Shown piece by piece: positions 8,212 through 16,373 of a DNA stretch of 64,000 bases. Below the pieces are notes generated by a model that searched no databases, had not been told where the DNA came from, and worked only from the letters and a program-made list of their open reading frames with translations. Source of the stretch: VRUE01 sp963742535 (lineage in GTDB: Bacteria; Actinomycetota; Thermoleophilia; Solirubrobacterales; 70-9). Every line of letters begins with the position of its first letter. The stretch's first letter is position 1. The position numbers and the translations under genes are program-made. Location of the stretch: NCBI GenBank assembly GCA_963742535.1, contig CAVUMC010000002.1:2356001-2420000 (forward strand), in the 5' to 3' direction.

Positions 8212-8246
8212 CCGGGACCGCCGCTTCGCAAGGCCGGCGGTCCCGG
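8212..8246. terminator. Strong 12-bp GC hairpin, likely terminator or leader structure
   Basis: CCGGGACCGCCG (8212-8223) is perfectly complementary to CGGCGGTCCCGG (8235-8246) across an 11-base loop. No T-run follows. It lies 129 bases after the polytopic membrane gene and 28 bases before a small gene, so it may end the first transcript or structure the leader of the second. The flanking 8090-8190 stretch is visibly AT-richer than its surroundings and holds no gene I can support. Confidence 0.55.
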
Positions 8247-8274
8247 CGCACGTAGGCCTCTTCATACTCTGGGC

Positions 8275-8391
8275 ATGGCCGCCTTGGTGCTGCTGGCCCA
8301 CGTCGGGCACTGGCTCTGGGTCCTCTACCTGCCGCCGATCCTGATCGTGATCGGCTCGCTGCTGTGGAGCAAGCTGAAGGAACGCGACTAA
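8275..8391 (+). CDS. 38-aa single-helix small protein
   Basis: ATG 8275 opens MAALVLLAHVGHWLWVLYLP, then PPILIVIGSLLWSKLKERD. The whole protein is one membrane helix with a short charged C-terminal tail, predicted to be cytoplasmic. Its coding frame can be extended upstream, but that would run through the 8212-8246 hairpin, so the short form is preferred. It ends four bases before the convergent sufD stop. Small proteins of this kind with AHxGHW near the start look familiar from actinobacterial membrane loci, but I cannot name a family. Moderate confidence that it is translated. Confidence 0.5.
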   Translation: MAALVLLAHVGHWLWVLYLPPILIVIGSLLWSKLKERD

Positions 8392-8395
8392 GCCG

Positions 8396-9505
8396 CTAGA
8401 GAATCTCGGCCAAGCGCTGCTCTAGCGCTGCCGAGATCTCCTCGCGCACCGGGCCCGCGGCCAGCCGTTCGACCAACGACTCGAGGAAGCCTTCGATGAT
8501 CAGCGACTTCGCCTCGGCCTCGCCGAGCCCGCGCGAGGTCAGGTAGAAGAGCTGCTCGCGATCGACCTGGGCGACGGCTGCGGCGTGGGTGCAGCGGACG
8601 TCGTCGGCTTCGATCTCCAGGCCAGGGATCGCGTCTGCGTGGGCCTCGGTCGAGAGCAGCAGGTTGCGGCTCTCCTGGAAGGCGTCGGTCTGCTGGGCAC
8701 CCGGGTCGACGCGGATCATGCCGCGCCAGACCGCCGTTGCGCCGGCGGCGAGGACGCCGCGGAAGGCGAGGTCGGAGTTGGTGTTGGGCGCGGCGTGCTC
8801 CTGCGTCGTGTCGTAGTCGAGGTGCTGTCCGGCACCCCCCGCGTAACCGCCGGTGACGCGCGCTTCGGAGCCCGGGCCGGCCAGGTTGGTCTCCATCCGC
8901 ACCTTGCCGTTGGCCGAGCCGAAGCCGAGCGCCGTCCAGTCGAGGCGCCCGTCGCGCTCGACCTGGGCGCGCTGGGTGGCGAAGATCCAGGCCTGCTCGG
9001 AGATGTCCTGGGTGTTGACGTAGCGCAGCGTTGCCGCCTGGCCGACGTGCAGCTCGACCACAGAGTTGAGCAGCGCCTCGACCTCGTCGTCCGGCGAGGA
9101 CCAGTGCTCCCAGATCTCCGCCTCGGCGCCCTCCTCGAGGATCACCAGGGTGCGCCAGTGCAGCGCCTTGCCGCTCTCACTGACCGGCAGCTCGATCCGG
9201 ATCGGCTCCTCGACCTTGACGCCCGCCGGCACGTGGACGAGGACGCCCTCGCTCCAGGCCGCGTCGTTGCGGGCGACGAAGGGGTCATCGCCGGGCACCA
9301 GCGCGCCGAGCCGGCCCTCGATCAGCTCGGCGTGGGAATCGCGCGCCTCTCCCAGCGGCAGCACAGTGGCGCCGCCGGCCGAGCCGATCTGAGCCGCGGC
9401 CGAGCCGGGCTCATACGAATCGAGGTCCAGGCGTGAGAGGTCGGTGAATTCCCACCCCTTCGTCTTCTGGTCCGGAAGGGGTGGGAGGGTGGCGAGCTCA
9501 GCCAA
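8396..9505 (-). CDS. sufD: Fe-S cluster assembly scaffold subunit SufD
   Basis: 369 aa. SufD is the SufB-like beta-helix partner of the SufBC2D scaffold that assembles iron-sulfur clusters in the cytosol. Visible family features: HWRTLVILEEGAEAEIWEHW near 135, TTQEHAAPNTNSDLAFRGVL near 235, AHADAIPGLEIEADDVRCTHAAAVAQVD near 295, and DREQLFYLTSRGL. The start is a TTG (9505) overlapping the sufB stop by 8 bases, the only in-frame choice that preserves MAELATLPPL. It is the last gene of the Rieske-sufB-sufD unit and converges on the 38-aa gene. Confidence 0.93.
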   Translation of the reverse strand: MAELATLPPLPDQKTKGWEFTDLSRLDLDSYEPGSAAAQIGSAGGATVLPLGEARDSHAELIEGRLGALVPGDDPFVARNDAAWSEGVLVHVPAGVKVEEPIRIELPVSESGKALHWRTLVILEEGAEAEIWEHWSSPDDEVEALLNSVVELHVGQAATLRYVNTQDISEQAWIFATQRAQVERDGRLDWTALGFGSANGKVRMETNLAGPGSEARVTGGYAGGAGQHLDYDTTQEHAAPNTNSDLAFRGVLAAGATAVWRGMIRVDPGAQQTDAFQESRNLLLSTEAHADAIPGLEIEADDVRCTHAAAVAQVDREQLFYLTSRGLGEAEAKSLIIEGFLESLVERLAAGPVREEISAALEQRLAEIL

Positions 9506-10931
9506 TCGAGCCCTCCATCTGCAGCTCGATCAGGCGGTTGAGCTCGACCGCGTACTCCATCGGCAGCTCCTTGGTCACCGGCTCGATGAAGCCGTTGACG
9601 ATCATCTTCGAGGCCTCCTCCTCGTCGAGGCCGCGGCTCTGCAGATAGAAGAGCTGCTCGTCGCCGATCTTCGAGACGGTCGCCTCGTGGCCGACGTCGG
9701 CGTCGTTCTCGTCGATGCGGATCGTCGGGTAGGTGTCCGAGCGCGAGTCCTCATCGAGCAGCAGCGCGTCGCAGACGACCTTGGATCGCGACTCGGTCGC
9801 CCCGTCGGCGATTTCGAGCAGGCCGCGGTAGGTCGCCCGCCCGCCGTCCTTGGAGATCGACTTGGAGAAGATCGAGGATGAGGTGCGCGGAGCGCCGTGG
9901 ATGATCTTGCCGCCGGCGTCCTGGTGCTGTCCGTCGCCGGCGAAGGCGATCGAGAGGATCTCGCCGTGCGCTTCGGGCCCGAGCAGGTAGATCGAGGGGT
10001 ACTTCATCGTCAGCTTCGAGCCGAGGTTGCAGTCGACCCACTCCATCGTCGCCTTCTCGTGCGCGACGGCGCGCTTGGTGACGAGGTTGAAGACGTTCTG
10101 CGACCAGTTCTGCACGGTCGTGTAGCGGACCCGTGAGCTTTTCTTGGCGCAGATCTCGACCACGGCGGAGTGCAGCGAGTCGGTCGAGTAGACCGGTGCC
10201 GTGCAGCCCTCGATGTAGTGGACGTCAGCGCCCTCCTCGCAGATGATCAGCGTCCGCTCGAACTGGCCCATGTTCTCGGTGTTGATGCGGAAATAGGCCT
10301 GCAGCGGCATCTCGACCTTGACCCCGGCGGGGACGTAGACGAAGGAACCGCCCGACCAAACCGCCGAGTTGAGCGCCGCCAGCTTGTTGTCGTTGGGTGG
10401 GATGATCGTCGCCCAGTACTCGCGCACCAGGTCCTCGTGCTCGCGCAGGGCCGTATCCATGTCGGTGAAGATCACGCCCTGGGCCTCGAGCTTCTCGTTG
10501 ACCTGGTGATAGACGACCTCGGACTCGTACTGGGCGCCGACTCCGGAGAGGAATTTGCGCTCCGCCTCGGGAATGCCGAGTCGGTCGAAGGTGTTCTTGA
10601 TGTCCTCCGGGACCTCGCTCCAGTCGCGGCTGTTCTTTTCCGAGGCGCGGACGAAGTAGTGGATGTCGTCGAAGTCGATCTGATCGAGGTCGCCGCCCCA
10701 TTTCGGGGTTGGGCGCGCGTAGAAGTGTTCGAGCGACTTGAGACGGAAGTCGCGCATCCACTGCGGCTCGTTCTTGTACTCGGAGATCGATTCGACGATC
10801 TCGCGTGAGAGGCCCTTCGGCGCCTTGTAGGCGTAGTCCGACTCGGAATCGTGGAAGCCGAACTTCTCCTTGTAGTCGGAGTTGATGCCGGCGAGCGAGC
10901 GTTTCTCCGCTACGACCTCGGGTGTAGCCAT
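9498..10931 (-). CDS. sufB: Fe-S cluster assembly scaffold SufB
   Basis: 477 aa from ATG 10931 (MATPEVVAEKRSLAGINSDY). SufB is the cluster-holding subunit of the SufBCD complex. Hallmarks include DIHYFVRASEKNSRDWSEVP near 100, IPPNDNKLAALNSAVWSGGSF near 180, GCTAPVYSTDSLHSAVVE near 245, VRYTTVQNWSQNVFNLVTKRA near 270 and the C-terminal GHEATVSKIGDEQLFYLQSRGL. Length is normal. The frame stays open upstream of the ATG into the Rieske gene, but residues there do not resemble SufB. Start lies 2 bases after the Rieske stop, stop overlaps sufD by 8 bases: a tightly coupled operon. Confidence 0.96.
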   Translation of the reverse strand: MATPEVVAEKRSLAGINSDYKEKFGFHDSESDYAYKAPKGLSREIVESISEYKNEPQWMRDFRLKSLEHFYARPTPKWGGDLDQIDFDDIHYFVRASEKNSRDWSEVPEDIKNTFDRLGIPEAERKFLSGVGAQYESEVVYHQVNEKLEAQGVIFTDMDTALREHEDLVREYWATIIPPNDNKLAALNSAVWSGGSFVYVPAGVKVEMPLQAYFRINTENMGQFERTLIICEEGADVHYIEGCTAPVYSTDSLHSAVVEICAKKSSRVRYTTVQNWSQNVFNLVTKRAVAHEKATMEWVDCNLGSKLTMKYPSIYLLGPEAHGEILSIAFAGDGQHQDAGGKIIHGAPRTSSSIFSKSISKDGGRATYRGLLEIADGATESRSKVVCDALLLDEDSRSDTYPTIRIDENDADVGHEATVSKIGDEQLFYLQSRGLDEEEASKMIVNGFIEPVTKELPMEYAVELNRLIELQMEGSIG

Positions 10932-10933
10932 GC

Positions 10934-11263
10934 TTATTCGACCTCCAGGGTGATCGTGTCGTCCACGACGGCCGCCGTGAACGTCTGCACCGGGGTGAAA
11001 GCGGGGAGCGTCTTCGGCCTGCCGGTGGTCAGGTCGAAGAGGGAGCCGTGACGGGGGCACTCGACCGTGCAGGCGGTCTGGTCGAACTCGCCCTCGGCCA
11101 GTGGACCGTCGTCGTGCGAGCAGCGGTCCTCGATCGCGTAGAGCGTGCCCTCGCAGTTGAAGACGCCGATCTTGCGCCCGTCGTGCTCGACCAGGCGCAT
11201 CTGTCCCGCCGGCAGCTCCGCGGCAGGGCAGACAGGGATGGTTGTTCGGGCGATGTCGGACAT
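10934..11263 (-). CDS. Rieske [2Fe-2S] ferredoxin of the SUF operon
   Basis: 109 aa. The two Rieske cluster motifs are present as CSHDDGPL (near residue 48) and CPRHGSLFD (near 69), the Cys-X-His pairs that ligate a [2Fe-2S] cluster. Family is the small cytosolic ferredoxins related to NirD and dioxygenase ferredoxin subunits; such a gene is common within actinobacterial suf clusters, probably supplying electrons or serving as a cluster recipient. It is first in the Rieske-sufB-sufD unit. The candidate Rrf2 operator at 11306-11339 lies about 45 bases upstream of its start ATG 11263. Confidence 0.92.
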   Translation of the reverse strand: MSDIARTTIPVCPAAELPAGQMRLVEHDGRKIGVFNCEGTLYAIEDRCSHDDGPLAEGEFDQTACTVECPRHGSLFDLTTGRPKTLPAFTPVQTFTAAVVDDTITLEVE

Positions 11264-11305
11264 AGAGGGTTCGAGGCTCCCGCGGACGAGGTTAGTGCGG
11301 GTTGA

Positions 11306-11339
11306 GACTTAATCCTACTTCTGTAGTCGGATTTTAGCG
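11306..11339 (-). promoter_or_regulatory. Candidate Rrf2-type operator upstream of Rieske-sufBD
   Basis: On the plus strand AATCCTACT (11311-11319), a 5-base spacer and AGTCGGATT (11325-11333) form an inverted repeat with one mismatch. The minus-strand version reads AGTAGGATTAAGTC. The same 14-mer with one change occurs just before the Rrf2 gene at 16346-16359. Position and matching sequence make it the likely binding site for the local Rrf2 regulator. TAGGAT inside it could also be a -10 box for minus-strand transcription. Confidence 0.65.
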
Positions 11340-11457
11340 ATAGGACCGGCTCGGCCTGGCGACGGGCGCTCCAGCCTGGGCACCGTAACAAGCCTTTGAC
11401 TCGGACTTAGCCGCGCGTGAAAGGATCGGCAGCGGACCCTCGAGATTGGAGCTGGAG

Positions 11458-12258
11458 ATGAGCGAGAGAAGTAGCTACGAGCCCGGGACCCCGTGCTGGG
11501 TCGACCTCGGCTCCCCTGCCCTGGACGCCTCGGTCGACTTCTACGCGGCGCTGTTCGGCTGGGAAGTACCGGAGAGCGAAAACGTCGAGCAAACCGGCGG
11601 CTACCGGCGGGCGACGAAGAACGGGGCTGACGTCTGCGGAATGATGCCGCTGATGCAGGAGGGCCAGCCGCCCGCCTGGAGCAGCTACGTCTCAGTCGCC
11701 GATGCGGACGCCACCGCGGCCAAGGTCGCCGAGGCCGGCGGCAGCGTCATCGCCGAGCCGATGGACGTGATGGAGCTCGGCAAGATGGCGGTCTTCGCCG
11801 ACCCCAGCGGCGCCGTCTTCGGGATCTGGCAGCCGGGCACCTTCCACGGCGCCGGTCTGGTCAACGAGCCGGGCGCGCTCGCCTGGAACGAACTCAACAC
11901 CCGCGACCTGGCGGGTGCCAAGTCCTTCTACGGCGCCGTCTTCGGTTGGGACTTCGAAGACATGCAGATGGGGGAGAACGAGAGCTACACGACGATCATG
12001 CTGGGCGGCAGCCCCATGGGCGGCATCCTCGACATGGACGAGCGCAGCGTGCCCGCGGAGATTCCGCCCCACTGGCTCGCCTACTTCGCGACGGAGAACA
12101 CCGACGCGACCGTGGAGCAGGTCAAGGAGCGCGGCGGCAACCTGATGATGGGGCCGATCGACCTACCGGTCGGCCGTTTCGCGATCCTCACCGATCCCCA
12201 CGGTGCCGCCTTCGCGGTGATCGCGCTCAGCGAGAACGCACCGCCCGCGAGCGCTTAG
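11458..12258 (+). CDS. Two-domain VOC (glyoxalase/bleomycin resistance) protein
   Basis: 266 aa from ATG 11458, preceded by GGAG with 6-base spacing; an in-frame TTG 12 bases upstream lacks such spacing. Two tandem VOC modules: GTPCWVDLGSPALDASVDFYAALFGW (near 9) to DPSGAVFGIWQPG, and GALAWNELNTRDLAGAKSFYGAVFGWDF (near 140) to DPHGAAFAVIAL. This layout matches the CFP30B-like family of actinobacteria. Each module has a possible metal-ligand set, but substrate cannot be read from sequence. It is the only plus-strand gene between Rieske-sufBD and sufU; its TAG overlaps the convergent sufU stop by three bases. Confidence 0.88.
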   Translation: MSERSSYEPGTPCWVDLGSPALDASVDFYAALFGWEVPESENVEQTGGYRRATKNGADVCGMMPLMQEGQPPAWSSYVSVADADATAAKVAEAGGSVIAEPMDVMELGKMAVFADPSGAVFGIWQPGTFHGAGLVNEPGALAWNELNTRDLAGAKSFYGAVFGWDFEDMQMGENESYTTIMLGGSPMGGILDMDERSVPAEIPPHWLAYFATENTDATVEQVKERGGNLMMGPIDLPVGRFAILTDPHGAAFAVIALSENAPPASA

Positions 12259-12692
12259 ATCGAGCCGAGGTCGGCGGCCGCTTCCGCGGGGCTGCCGACC
12301 TCACCCTCGTCCTCCCATTCGGCCGGCTCGCCGAGACTGGCGCTCTTGACGATCTTCAGTCCCAGCATCGCGCACTTCATCCGCGTCGCTGAGATGTCGA
12401 TGCCGAGCAGCTCGAGGACGAACTCTTTCGGCAGCTGCAGCAGCTCCTCGCGCGTCTTGCCCGTGAGCTCGTCGGTGAGCAGCGAGGTCGCCGCGGTCGA
12501 GATCGCACAGCCTTTCCCCTCGAAGGCGATCTCCGCCACCTTGCCCTCTTCATCGAGCCGGATCGTCACGTGCTGCTCGTCGCCGCAAAACGGGTTCGTG
12601 TCCTCGAACTCGAGATCGGGCGACTCAACCTGCCCGAAGTTGTGCGGCCGCTTGTAGTGCTCGAGGATCTGGTCGCGGTAGAGCTCGTCCAT
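12255..12692 (-). CDS. sufU: SufU zinc-dependent sulfur transfer protein
   Basis: 145 aa from ATG 12692 (MDELYRDQILEHYKRPHNFG). SufU takes persulfide sulfur from SufS and passes it to SufBCD. The metal-site residues are C36 and D38 in NPFCGDEQ, C62 in GKGCAISTAA and C107 in RMKCAML, matching SufU rather than classical NifU. The 18-21 residue insertion typical of SufU between the second and third cysteine is accommodated (45 residues). It stands alone between opposite-strand VOC and, upstream on the same strand, an 86-aa hypothetical gene 52 bases away. Confidence 0.92.
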   Translation of the reverse strand: MDELYRDQILEHYKRPHNFGQVESPDLEFEDTNPFCGDEQHVTIRLDEEGKVAEIAFEGKGCAISTAATSLLTDELTGKTREELLQLPKEFVLELLGIDISATRMKCAMLGLKIVKSASLGEPAEWEDEGEVGSPAEAAADLGSI

Positions 12693-12744
12693 GCCAGAGA
12701 CGCTAGCGAAGCGAGGAGCGCTACTCCTCCGGCGACCTAACGAG

Positions 12745-13005
12745 CTAGGCGCCGAACCACGGCGGCGGAGTGTTGCCGAAGGGCATGCCGTCGCGAACGT
12801 CGTCGGGGGTCGACGGTCGCTCATCGGCGCGCAGCTCGGCCGTGATGTCATCCGCCGGCGGCGGCAGTCCGATCTTCGCCACGGCCCACTCCCCATCGCG
12901 TTTGGTCGGCACCCATCGGTGCGTTTGGCGATCGGGATGCTCGGCGCCGAGCCGCGCGCACTCTTCCTTTGCCTCGATCTCGTTCACCCTCGTAAGCGTA
13001 GCCAT
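12745..13005 (-). CDS. 86-aa hypothetical protein upstream of sufU
   Basis: ATG 13005 (MATLTRVNEIEAKEECARLG). The product is soluble and polar, with PDRQTHRWVPTKRDGEWAVAKIGLPP in the middle and a C-terminal RPSTPDDVRDGMPFGNTPPPWFGA. I do not recognise a family. A frame extension upstream to 13065 would overlap the divergent DUF218 gene and is less likely. It is co-directional with sufU with 52 bases between them, so co-transcription is possible. Codon pattern is consistent with a real gene; function unknown. Confidence 0.6.
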   Translation of the reverse strand: MATLTRVNEIEAKEECARLGAEHPDRQTHRWVPTKRDGEWAVAKIGLPPPADDITAELRADERPSTPDDVRDGMPFGNTPPPWFGA

Positions 13006-13037
13006 GCGGTGGCCACTCGTTGCTACCGTTTTCGACG

Positions 13038-13787
13038 ATGCGGGGGCTCTGGCGCAAGCTGACATATCCGGCTCGACGCTGGCCGCGACTCTTCATCGTG
13101 TCGCTGGCGGGTGGGGTTGTGATCGTGTTCGCGATCGCAGGCGCCAATGCTTACATCCTGCTCAGCACAGAAGGGGAGGCGACCGCCGATATCGCCGACG
13201 TGCCGCACACCGAGGTGGCGATCGTGCCCGGCGCCCTGGTCCAGCCGAACGGCAAGATGAGCGGGATGCTCGCCGACCGCGTGCATCAGGCCGAGGCTCT
13301 CTGGAAGGCGGGCAAGGTCGATCGCATCCTCGTCTCCGGCGACCACGGCGCCTGGGTCTACGACGAGCCCGACACGATGCGTAAGGCGCTGGTCGCCGAC
13401 GGCGTGCCCGGGCAGGTGATCTTCGAGGACCACGCTGGTTTTGACACCTGGGCGACGATGGTGCGGGCGCGGAGCATCTTCGACGTCGACAGCGCGGTGG
13501 TCGTCACCCAGGGCTTCCACATGCCGCGCGCCCTCTACCTCGCCCACGAAGCTGGGATCGATGCCACCGGCCTCACGGCGGACCTGCACCAGTGGGGCTA
13601 CCAGGGTCGCAAGAGCGAGGTGCGCGAGGTGCTCTCCCGGGTCAAGGCGATCGCCGACACGACCCTGAACACGCCGGCGATGGGCGGCAAGAAGATCCCG
13701 ATCAGCGGCGACAACGGCCGCGTCAGTTGGGGACCAGCACCGCCTCCCGATACGCCCCCGGCGGGCTCCCCGAGCCCCAGCTACTAG
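13038..13787 (+). CDS. SanA/YdcF-like DUF218 membrane protein
   Basis: 249 aa from ATG 13038; a TTG 18 bases upstream is in frame but has no better ribosome site. An N-terminal membrane helix (about 17-38) anchors a DUF218 domain (about 48-215). Family motifs are AIVPGALVQPNGKMSGMLADRV near 60, ILVSGDHG near 97 and VVVTQGFHMPRALYLA near 155. SanA/YdcF proteins are linked to envelope barrier function. The C-terminus is a Pro/Gly/Ser tail. The gene ends immediately before the convergent sufS stop (13787/13788) and interrupts the suf cluster. Confidence 0.85.
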   Translation: MRGLWRKLTYPARRWPRLFIVSLAGGVVIVFAIAGANAYILLSTEGEATADIADVPHTEVAIVPGALVQPNGKMSGMLADRVHQAEALWKAGKVDRILVSGDHGAWVYDEPDTMRKALVADGVPGQVIFEDHAGFDTWATMVRARSIFDVDSAVVVTQGFHMPRALYLAHEAGIDATGLTADLHQWGYQGRKSEVREVLSRVKAIADTTLNTPAMGGKKIPISGDNGRVSWGPAPPPDTPPAGSPSPSY

Positions 13788-15050
13788 CTAGAGGCCGAAG
13801 ACCTTGCGGGCGTCGTGGAGGCCCTCGACCAGGCGGTCGATCTCCTCGGGTGTGGTGTAGACGCCGAAGCTGGCCCGCGCCGTGGCGGCAACGCCGAGGC
13901 GGTCCATCAGCGGCTGGGCGCAGTGGTGACCGGCGCGGACGGCGACGCCGTGGCGGTCGAGGATCTCGGAGACGTCGTGGGCGTGGACGCCCTCGAGCTC
14001 GAAGGAGACCGGGCCGATGCGCTCGCTCGAGCGCGGAGGGCCGAAGACACGCAGGCCGGGCACCTCGACTACGCGTTCCAGCGCATAGTCGGTGATCTGG
14101 CGCTCGTGGTCGAGGATCGCCTCCATCCCGACTCCATCCATCCAGCGCAACGCCGAGGCCATGCCGACCGCCTGGGCGATCGCCGGCGTGCCGGCCTCGA
14201 AGCGGGCGGGCGGATCGGCGTAGGTGGTGCCCTCCTTGGTCACCTTGCGGATCATCGAGCCGCCGCCGAGGAAGGGCGGCATCGAGCGCAGCAGCTCGAG
14301 CCTGGTCCAGAGCGCGCCGATCCCGGTTGGCGCGTAGAGCTTGTGGCCGGTTACCGCGTAGAAGTCGACGCCCAACTCGGCGACGTCGACGGCCATCTTC
14401 GGCGCTCCCTGAGCACCATCGGCGAGCACCAGTGCGCCGGCGTCGTGCGCCAGGCGCGAGATCTCGGCCAAGGGGTTCTCGGTGCCGAGCACGTTGGAGA
14501 CATGGGTGACGGCGACGAGCTTCGGCCCGCGCTCCAGCAGCGCCCCGTAGGCGTCCATGTCGAGCAGGCCCTCGTCGTCGACCGGCACCCAGTCGATCTC
14601 CGCTCCGACCCACTCGGCGAGCTGCTGCCAGGGCACGATGTTGGAGTGGTGCTCCATCTCGGTGAGGACGATGCGGTCGCCCTTGCCGATGTTGGCGCCG
14701 CCCCAGGTGCGGGCCACCAGGTTGATCGCCTCGGTCGCGTTGCGGACGAAGATCACCTCGCGCCGGTCGGCGGCACCGAGGTGATCGGCGACGGTCGCCC
14801 GCGCCCCCTCATAGGCCGCGGTCGCCTCGGCCGAGAGCGTGTGCGAGCCGCGGTGGACGTTGGAGTGGTGGGTGCGCTCGTAGCGGTCGACCGACTGAAT
14901 CGAGGCCAATACTCGCTGCGAGCTGGCGCCGCTGTCCAGGTAGGCAACCGGGCGCCCGTTGACCTCACGCTCGAGCGCCGGGAAGGCCGCCCGCACCTTC
15001 TCGATCGAAAACGGGGGAGAGGAGCTCTTCGTCGTCGTCTGCTCCATCAT
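13788..15050 (-). CDS. sufS: Cysteine desulfurase SufS
   Basis: 420 aa class-V aminotransferase-fold, PLP-dependent. It converts cysteine to alanine and gives persulfide to SufU. PLP lysine is in VTGHKLYAPTGIG (near 220). The catalytic cysteine is C377 in RAGHHCAQPLMDRLG, in the SufS-type short-loop context. FVRNATEAINLVARTWG and EMEHHSNIVPWQ are typical SufS segments. Start is MMEQTTTKSSSPPF at 15050, 8 bases after sufC. Length is normal for SufS. Confidence 0.96.
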   Translation of the reverse strand: MMEQTTTKSSSPPFSIEKVRAAFPALEREVNGRPVAYLDSGASSQRVLASIQSVDRYERTHHSNVHRGSHTLSAEATAAYEGARATVADHLGAADRREVIFVRNATEAINLVARTWGGANIGKGDRIVLTEMEHHSNIVPWQQLAEWVGAEIDWVPVDDEGLLDMDAYGALLERGPKLVAVTHVSNVLGTENPLAEISRLAHDAGALVLADGAQGAPKMAVDVAELGVDFYAVTGHKLYAPTGIGALWTRLELLRSMPPFLGGGSMIRKVTKEGTTYADPPARFEAGTPAIAQAVGMASALRWMDGVGMEAILDHERQITDYALERVVEVPGLRVFGPPRSSERIGPVSFELEGVHAHDVSEILDRHGVAVRAGHHCAQPLMDRLGVAATARASFGVYTTPEEIDRLVEGLHDARKVFGL

Positions 15051-15058
15051 CCCCTCGG

Positions 15059-15829
<771 letters not shown>

Positions 15830-15869
15830 ATCTCACTCCGTTTCTGGGTTTGTGAAGGTGAAGTCTTGT

Positions 15870-16343
15870 CTAGACGGCGGTGCCGACTGGGGCTCGCGTC
15901 TCGGCGTTGTTGCCGCCGAACTCGACCAGCTCCGCCAGCGTCGTGCCGGAGAGGGCTTTGGTCACCCCGCCCTGCACCCGCATCCAAAGCAGCTTGGTCG
16001 AGCAGGCGTGGTCCCCGTCATCCTCATGCGAGCAGAGCACTTTGCCGTCGGGCGTGTCGTGGAAGCACTCCATTGGCGCGATCTGCCCTTCGAGCGCCTC
16101 GACCACGGCATCCATGGTGATTTCCTCAGCCGGCTTGGCCAGGCGGTAGCCGCCATGGGCGCCGCGGGTCGAAGTCACCAGGCCGGCCTTGCGCAGCTTG
16201 GCGACGAGGTGCTCGAGGTAGGAGAGCGGCAACCGCTCCGCCTCGGCAACGGCGCTGAGCGAGATCGGCGAGGCCATGCTGGGCTGTCGGCCCAGCTCGA
16301 CCATCAGGCGCACGCCGTACTCAGCTTTGGTCGAGAACAACAT
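15870..16343 (-). CDS. Rrf2-family Fe-S sensing regulator (IscR/SufR-like)
   Basis: 157 aa. The N-terminal winged helix (MLFSTKAEYGVRLMVELG to STRGAHGGYRLAKPAEEI, residues 1-75) is the Rrf2 DNA-binding domain. Three cysteines C93, C104 and C114 in a His/Asp-rich loop (ECFHDTPDGKVLCSHEDDGD..AC) are likely cluster ligands. Spacing (10 and 9 residues) is longer than the five-and-five spacing of E. coli IscR. It leads the rrf2-sufC-sufS unit, with a candidate operator directly before the start, implying autoregulation by cluster status. Gene name left blank because IscR and SufR usage differs between groups. Confidence 0.92.
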   Translation of the reverse strand: MLFSTKAEYGVRLMVELGRQPSMASPISLSAVAEAERLPLSYLEHLVAKLRKAGLVTSTRGAHGGYRLAKPAEEITMDAVVEALEGQIAPMECFHDTPDGKVLCSHEDDGDHACSTKLLWMRVQGGVTKALSGTTLAELVEFGGNNAETRAPVGTAV

Positions 16344-16345
16344 CT

Positions 16346-16373
16346 GACTAAATCCTACTGAAGAGGTCGGTTA
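16346..16373 (-). promoter_or_regulatory. Candidate Rrf2 operator at the regulator's own start
   Basis: Plus-strand AATCCTACT (16351-16359), 5-base spacer, GGTCGGTTA (16365-16373): the same left arm and spacing as at 11306-11339, with a weaker right arm. The minus-strand 14-mer AGTAGGATTTAGTC differs from the other site by one base. It ends about 3 bases before ATG 16343 and overlaps the stop codon of the MFS gene, so the promoter must reach into that gene's 3' end. Confidence 0.6.

Noticed and set aside
11267..11282. GGTTCGAGGCTCC resembling a tRNA T-arm
   Set aside because: No acceptor, D or anticodon stems can be built around it.
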